From RBG-13-43-22 sp040755035 (GTDB lineage: Bacteria; Desulfobacterota; RBG-13-43-22): a DNA stretch of 28,198 nucleotides. Positions 23,932 through 28,198 of the stretch are shown here, one piece after another. The stretch covers positions 1-28,198 of the forward strand of contig JBFMBU010000257.1 in assembly GCA_040755035.1 (NCBI GenBank), written 5' to 3'. Made by a program: the position numbers and the translations under genes. Positions within the stretch are counted from its first letter, which is position 1. Each line of letters starts with the position of its first letter. Under the pieces are notes generated by a model. The model was given only the letters and a program-made list of their open reading frames with translations, was not told the DNA's origin and searched no databases.

Positions 23932-24912
23932 ATGGACTTGATCGAAAGCTATAAAGAGGAACTGCGGCTGATCAGAAAATTTGGTACGGGTTTCTGGATC
24001 GGGGTCCTGCTAATTGGCCTGCTTCTATTACCCTGGGTGGCCCGTGAATATTGGGTCTATGTGGCAACCCTGATCTTTATTTATTCCATCGGGATCCAAG
24101 GCCAGAATATTCTGATCGGCTATACCGGACAGATCTCCTTCGGCCAGGCCGGTTTCTTGGCCATCGGGGCCTTTACCTTCGGGCACCTCTCCCACCTCGG
24201 CAGCCCCATCCTGGCCAGTCTCTTCTTTTCCGGGCTCTTGGCCGGTATTTTCGGGATACTGGTTGGGTTCCCCTCTTTGCGTTTAAAAGGCCCTTATCTG
24301 GCTATCGTCACCATGGGCTTCGGGATCGCCGTCTATCAGATTTTCGTCAACTCCGAGCTGTTGTCCGGGGGAAGGATGGGATTGAACGTTCAGAAACTCC
24401 AACCCCTGTTGGGGATGAGTCAGGTGACCACCTATTATTATTTTAATTTTCTTTTAGCCCTGGCCTTCAGCCTGGTTTCCTATAATTTAATCTCGTCTTT
24501 TGTCGGCCGGGCCTTTATCGCCATTAGGGACAATGATATCGCCGCTGAGGCCATGGGGGTCAATCTGACCCGATACAAACTCCTTTCTTTTGCGGTCAGT
24601 TCTTTTTATACCGGGGTCCAGGGCGGACTTTACGCCTTGCTCATGGGTTATCTGGAACCGAATATGTTTACCTTTCTGGAAACCATCACCCTCTTTGTCG
24701 GGGTGATCATCGGCGGGCTGGCCTCGGTCGAGGGGTCCATCCTGGGGGCGGCTTTTGTCGTCTTGGTGCCGCAGGTTTTCAGTGATACCAAGGCCCTGAT
24801 CCCGGTCATTTATGGGATGGCCATAATCCTTATTTTAATTTTCGAACCTCTGGGATTATCGGGGCGCTGGCTGAAAATCCGCTTATATTTGAGAATGTGG
24901 CCCTTCAGGTAG
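23932..24912 (+). CDS. livM: Branched-chain-type ABC transporter permease LivM
   Basis: This 326-residue inner-membrane permease has about ten hydrophobic segments. Family motifs are GYTGQISFGQAGFLAIGAFTFG (about 64-85), the cytoplasmic coupling loop FVGRAFIAIRDNDIAAEAMGVNLTRYKL (about 190-217) and SVEGSILGAAFVVLVPQ. It forms a heterodimer with LivH. The ribosome-binding site is weak (AAAGG 8-14 bases upstream). The gene is placed after the ligase, so the permeases come last in the operon, whereas in E. coli livHM precede livGF. Confidence 0.92.
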   Translation: MDLIESYKEELRLIRKFGTGFWIGVLLIGLLLLPWVAREYWVYVATLIFIYSIGIQGQNILIGYTGQISFGQAGFLAIGAFTFGHLSHLGSPILASLFFSGLLAGIFGILVGFPSLRLKGPYLAIVTMGFGIAVYQIFVNSELLSGGRMGLNVQKLQPLLGMSQVTTYYYFNFLLALAFSLVSYNLISSFVGRAFIAIRDNDIAAEAMGVNLTRYKLLSFAVSSFYTGVQGGLYALLMGYLEPNMFTFLETITLFVGVIIGGLASVEGSILGAAFVVLVPQVFSDTKALIPVIYGMAIILILIFEPLGLSGRWLKIRLYLRMWPFR

Positions 24913-24923
24913 AAACAAGGGAT

Positions 24924-25030
24924 ACGGTCTAAGGTTCTAGGAGTATGGTAAGGGTATAAGGTTTGCGGCGCAAGGTCTTCCGGTAAGGAAAGGGGTGTGT
25001 TGCCTTTTATTTCCTTAAACCTTAGACCGT
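24924..25030. repeat. 13-bp perfect inverted repeat between livM and livH
   Basis: ACGGTCTAAGGTT (24924-24936) and AACCTTAGACCGT (25018-25030) are perfect inverted copies enclosing 81 bases. The interior is built of related purine words (GGTAAGGG, TATAAGG, CAAGG, GGTAAGGAAAGG). The right arm ends about 33 bases before the livH start codon. It resembles the spacer repeats at 20317 and 23868 in design, though the words differ. Confidence 0.6.
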
Positions 25031-25062
25031 AAACCTTGCCCCATTCTTTTAAGAGGGGATTT

Positions 25063-25944
25063 ATGAATCATTTTCTTCAATATTGTGTGTCCGGCCTGTC
25101 CATCGGCAGCTTGTATGCCCTGGTCGCCCTGGGGGTGGTATTGATATATCGTTCCACTCGAATCCTGAACTTTGCCCATGGTGATTTGGCTACAGCCGGG
25201 ACCTTTTTTGCATTGATGCTCTATGGATGGCATGCCTCTTTCGGCTGGTCCTATTGCCTGGCCCTTCTCTTCGGCGGCCTCCTGTCGATGGGTTTTTATT
25301 TCGGCATCCTCATCCCGGCTCAACGGCGGGAGGCCACTTTATTGGGACAAACCATCCTGACCGTGGGATTGGGATTAATCTTTCAGGGTCTTACCGCCTA
25401 CCTCTGGGGAACCGAACCCCAGGCCTTTCCTTCACCTCTTTCTGATGTTAAAGTATATAGGGCCGGGAAAATCATTGTCAGCCAATTGGCCTTGGGGGCC
25501 ATTGTCTTCGGTCTTTTGGGCAGCCTGGTCCTTTATCTACTGGTGCAGAAAACCCGCCTTGGTTTGGCCATGCGGGCCACTTCGGAAAATCTCCAGGCTG
25601 CACAGACCCTGGGCATCCCCACCCGCCGGGTCCTCTCTTTTTCCTGGGGGCTGGCCTCATTATTCGGGGTCATGGCCGGGCTATTCCTGGCCCCGGCTTT
25701 ACTTTTGGATCCTTTTTTCATGCTCGAACCCTTCCTGAAAGGCTTCGCCGCCGCTGTCTTAGGAGGGCTCAACAGCCTGCCGGGGGCTGTTGTAGGGGGT
25801 CTGATACTGGGTGTAGCCGAAAGTCTGGCCGGGGGTTATATCACCGTAGCTTTTAAAAATACCCTGGCCTTTTTAATCATCATCATAATCCTCTTATTCC
25901 GCCCGGAGGGATTGTTGGGAACGGAATTTAAAGAACGGGTCTAA
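25063..25944 (+). CDS. livH: Branched-chain-type ABC transporter permease LivH
   Basis: In this 293-residue permease the N-terminal GLSIGSLYALVALGVVLIYRSTRILNFAHGD is the hallmark of LivH. The coupling loop MRATSENLQAAQTLGIPTRRVL and the late GGLNSLPGAVVGGLILGVAES are also as expected. The start is the ATG at 25063 with AGAGGGG upstream. An in-frame TTG at 25036 lies next to the right arm of the spacer repeat and is unlikely. It is the last gene of the operon. No convincing intrinsic terminator follows. Confidence 0.92.
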   Translation: MNHFLQYCVSGLSIGSLYALVALGVVLIYRSTRILNFAHGDLATAGTFFALMLYGWHASFGWSYCLALLFGGLLSMGFYFGILIPAQRREATLLGQTILTVGLGLIFQGLTAYLWGTEPQAFPSPLSDVKVYRAGKIIVSQLALGAIVFGLLGSLVLYLLVQKTRLGLAMRATSENLQAAQTLGIPTRRVLSFSWGLASLFGVMAGLFLAPALLLDPFFMLEPFLKGFAAAVLGGLNSLPGAVVGGLILGVAESLAGGYITVAFKNTLAFLIIIIILLFRPEGLLGTEFKERV

Positions 25945-26297
25945 GGGAAACCGGGCGAAGAAAAAGGGTATCTGAGTTTAACGATACTATCTTGAATAAA
26001 AAGGTTATTATTTTAAGCCTGCCTATTTTTTCATTACCACGCAAAACTTGACATATTTTATCTAAAAAAGCCATTTTTTGTCCCCTTCCGCCTTATATTC
26101 TAACCGGATTCAGAATAAAACATAAAATTAAAATTTATATTTTTAATATAACTAATTAAATTAATTAGAGTTTATTGACAAGAATCGCAAATGGCCCGAG
26201 ATTTGCTAAGAGGCAGATCAGGACCGAAGGAAATCATTTCCGCGAAAAGGAAGAGCTCGGTAATTCAATTCATAATAGATTTGGAAGGAGAAGGCCT
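25945..26297. other. AT-rich gap with small palindrome; no gene
   Basis: The gap between livH and the response regulator contains a strongly AT-rich segment (about 26100-26170), with the palindrome CTAATTA-AAT-TAATTAG (26152-26168). TTGACA occurs at 26048 and 26175, but neither has a good -10 partner. A longer in-frame extension of the following gene begins at the second TTGACA region and is rejected in favour of the ATG at 26298. Confidence 0.5.
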
Positions 26298-27494
26298 ATG
26301 ATAAGCGCTTATTCTGAAGTTCCGGTTAAAATCGATTCATCCCCCATACACAATAACCTTTCCCTGTTCCAACCTGACTTCGAAAACCCCTTTGACCCAA
26401 CCCCAAAAATTACCGGGAACAATCCTATCCGGAATCTCACCGAAAAGACCGTTGGATCTTCAGCAAAGGTTCTGGTTGTTCATGATGATAAGCTCGATTT
26501 GGACTCCATTGAAGTTCTTTCTGATCGGCTGGCGGTTGATATTTTTAAGACCAACGATTTGGCTGCGGCCCTTTCCATATTAGAACTCTGCAAAGTGGAT
26601 TTGGTCCTGCTGGATAACGATATGTCCGGAATGGACGGCCTGGAATTCTGCCGCCACCTCAAATCAAGGACAAGGACAGCCGAAACCCCCATTTTTCTTC
26701 TTGGAGAAAATCTGGGGCTGGAGAAGAAGCTAAAAGGGATTGAAGCGGGTGTGGCTGACTTTATAACCAAACCCCTGCTTCTTCAGGAATTGAAGGCCAA
26801 GGTTAAAATTCATTTGGAATTGAACCTGCTCAGAACCCGTATGGAAGTCCGGGTGGAAGAACGAATCACTCAATTAAGCAGGGCTGAGGAACTTGCCAGA
26901 AAAAAATCGGAGAAACTGCAACAAACCATGCACAGGGTCATCCAGACCATGGCCATGACCGTGGAAACCAGGGACTCTCATACGGCCGGTCATCAACGAA
27001 GAGTGGCCGAATTGTCAAAGGCCATCGCTATAGAGTTGGGCCTGGCCGAGGAAGCAATAAAGGGCCTCTACTCCGCAGCCAAGATCCACGATCTGGGCAA
27101 GATAACGATTCCGGCGGAAATCCTCACCAAACCGGGGAAATTATCCGAGAGCGAGTACGGTCTGATAAAACTCCACCCCGAAGCAGGAGCGAGCATAGTA
27201 GAGGATACAGACTCCCCCTGGCCCTTGGCCAGGATGATTCTTGAGCATCACGAACGGATTGACGGTTCGGGATACCCAAGGGGATTGAGCGGAGATCAAC
27301 TCCTCCTTGAATCCCGGATCCTGGCCGTAGCCGATGTGGTTGAGGCCCTCACCTCCAGTCGGGCCTATCGTCAACCCTTTGGGTTTGAGATCGCCTTGTA
27401 TGAGATTGAAACAAATAGGGGAGGCCTTTATGACGAAAAAGCGGTGGATGCCTGTCTGAAGCTTTTCAGGGAAAAGGGGTTCCGTTGGAAATAA
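26298..27494 (+). CDS. Response regulator with HD-GYP c-di-GMP phosphodiesterase output
   Basis: This 398-residue cytoplasmic protein has a disordered N-terminus (1-52) and then a receiver domain (55-175) with acidic pair D63-D64, phospho-acceptor D106 in LLDNDMSGMDG and lysine K158 in ITKP. The usual switch Thr/Ser after the fourth strand is replaced by glycine (PIFLLGEN, about G136). A coiled coil (180-212) leads to an HD-GYP domain (213-395) with H264-D265 and HHERIDGSGYP (317-327), so catalysis should be intact. No histidine kinase is encoded in the window. GGAAGGAG at 8-base spacing fixes the start at 26298. This RpfG-like layout would couple phosphorylation to c-di-GMP hydrolysis. Confidence 0.92.
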   Translation: MISAYSEVPVKIDSSPIHNNLSLFQPDFENPFDPTPKITGNNPIRNLTEKTVGSSAKVLVVHDDKLDLDSIEVLSDRLAVDIFKTNDLAAALSILELCKVDLVLLDNDMSGMDGLEFCRHLKSRTRTAETPIFLLGENLGLEKKLKGIEAGVADFITKPLLLQELKAKVKIHLELNLLRTRMEVRVEERITQLSRAEELARKKSEKLQQTMHRVIQTMAMTVETRDSHTAGHQRRVAELSKAIAIELGLAEEAIKGLYSAAKIHDLGKITIPAEILTKPGKLSESEYGLIKLHPEAGASIVEDTDSPWPLARMILEHHERIDGSGYPRGLSGDQLLLESRILAVADVVEALTSSRAYRQPFGFEIALYEIETNRGGLYDEKAVDACLKLFREKGFRWK

Positions 27495-27522
27495 TGAACC
27501 CCGAACCATCCTGAAAAAAAAA

Positions 27523-28198
27523 TCAAGAAGAAACGCCGCTCAGACATCGGGCGATCAGAGGGTAATCTTCTTTAAGAAGGGTCCTGACATCCAGTAGAAA
27601 TTTTTCTTTTTCGATGCGGCCGATAATGGGCGGGGAGTTGGATCGGAAGCGCTTTTCTAATTCTGAGGCCGGTTCCCGCTCCGAAGAAAAGGCCAGGGCA
27701 TAGGAATCCAAACCCGACAGGGGCAGGGCCCCACCGCCGACCTGGGAAGTGGTGGGAACAATTTCAATGGAGAGCTCAGGCATCGCTCTTTTTTTCAGCA
27801 GCCGGAAAAGAGCACGGGCCTGATTCCTTATTTCAACCAAGGGTCTATTCATCAGGGCCAGGGTCGGGATTTCCTGCAGGGCCTTTTCTTCATTTTGATA
27901 GAGCTTCAGGGTCGCTTCCAGGGCGGCCAGGGTCAGCTTGTCGATGCGCAGGGCCCGGTTCAAGGGGTTGCTGCGCAAGGCCTGGATATAGCTCTTTCTG
28001 CCGACGATAATTCCGGCCTGGGGGCCTCCCAGCAATTTATCCCCGCTGAAAGTCACCAGATCGGCTCCGGCCCGGACCACCTCCCCTACCGTCGGTTCTT
28101 TTTCCAAACCAAAACGGGAGACATCTAAAAAACTGCCGCTGCCCAGGTCCTCCATGACCGGCAGCCCCTGACGCCTTCCCAAAGCCACCAGCTCTTCC
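27523..28198 (-). CDS. selA: L-seryl-tRNA(Sec) selenium transferase SelA, C-terminal part (truncated by window edge)
   Basis: About 225 residues of the C-terminal portion are visible; the gene runs off the right end with the frame open. Diagnostic motifs are MEDLGSGSFLDVSRFGL, EPTVGEVVRAGADLV and SGDKLLGGPQAG, where the lysine holds pyridoxal phosphate, followed by NPLNRALRIDKLTLAALEATL. SelA converts seryl-tRNA(Sec) to selenocysteinyl-tRNA(Sec) using selenophosphate. The organism therefore very probably makes selenoproteins. An in-frame GTG at 28186-28188 is internal, not the start. The gene is convergent with the response regulator, 28 bases apart, without an obvious shared terminator. Confidence 0.93.
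   Translation of the reverse strand, partial: EELVALGRRQGLPVMEDLGSGSFLDVSRFGLEKEPTVGEVVRAGADLVTFSGDKLLGGPQAGIIVGRKSYIQALRSNPLNRALRIDKLTLAALEATLKLYQNEEKALQEIPTLALMNRPLVEIRNQARALFRLLKKRAMPELSIEIVPTTSQVGGGALPLSGLDSYALAFSSEREPASELEKRFRSNSPPIIGRIEKEKFLLDVRTLLKEDYPLIARCLSGVSS

Noticed and set aside
26175..26297. 41-residue N-terminal extension of the response regulator
   Set aside because: It starts at a TTG inside AT-rich intergenic DNA without a ribosome site; the ATG at 26298 has GGAAGGAG at proper spacing.

Overview
The window reads as a stretch of a free-living, probably anaerobic bacterial chromosome. The gene content fits a Desulfobacterota-like (former Deltaproteobacteria) genome: a tripartite tricarboxylate (TTT) transporter, a ferredoxin-fused nitroreductase, a molybdenum hydroxylase, a branched-chain-type ABC operon with an acyl-CoA ligase inside it, two HD-GYP c-di-GMP phosphodiesterases and selA. 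This taxonomic guess rests on gene content only. No tRNA, rRNA, CRISPR array, transposase or phage gene was seen.

Region 1 (1-3305, minus strand) is a three-gene metal-chelate importer: FecCD permease, FecE-type ATPase and periplasmic binding protein. It has a good sigma-70 promoter and a leader whose bases can form either an intrinsic terminator or a competing structure, an attenuator or riboswitch layout that I cannot assign to a known class. Region 2 (3412-6640, minus) holds an exported PKD/Ig-like protein with its own consensus promoter and long leader, a remnant of a zinc-ribbon gene resembling the FmdE C-terminus, and a leaderless four-EF-hand protein behind a candidate sigma-54 promoter.

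Region 3 (6805-15209, plus) starts at a near-consensus sigma-70 promoter and carries TctC-TctB-TctA, an HD-domain hydrolase, a 2x[4Fe-4S] ferredoxin-nitroreductase fusion, an alpha/beta hydrolase and an 895-residue single-chain molybdenum hydroxylase (two [2Fe-2S] clusters plus Mo subunit, no FAD domain). Together they look like an uptake and catabolism cassette for an unidentified carboxylated, possibly aromatic or N-heterocyclic, compound.

Region 4 (15210-18579) has a multi-zinc-ribbon protein and a membrane sensor with GAF and HD-GYP domains behind a candidate sigma-54 promoter. Region 5 (18580-25944) is a branched-chain amino-acid-type ABC operon (binding protein, LivG, LivF, long-chain-type acyl-CoA ligase, LivM, LivH). 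A hairpin-dense leader precedes it, and three of its spacers carry unusual inverted repeats made of short purine-rich words. Region 6 (25945-28198) has a response regulator with an HD-GYP output and, convergent to it, the C-terminal part of selA, cut by the window edge.

Several starts were moved from the longest open frame to sites supported by a ribosome-binding site, a promoter or a stop-start overlap (genes ending at 1242, 7854, 22008, 23816, 25944 and 27494).
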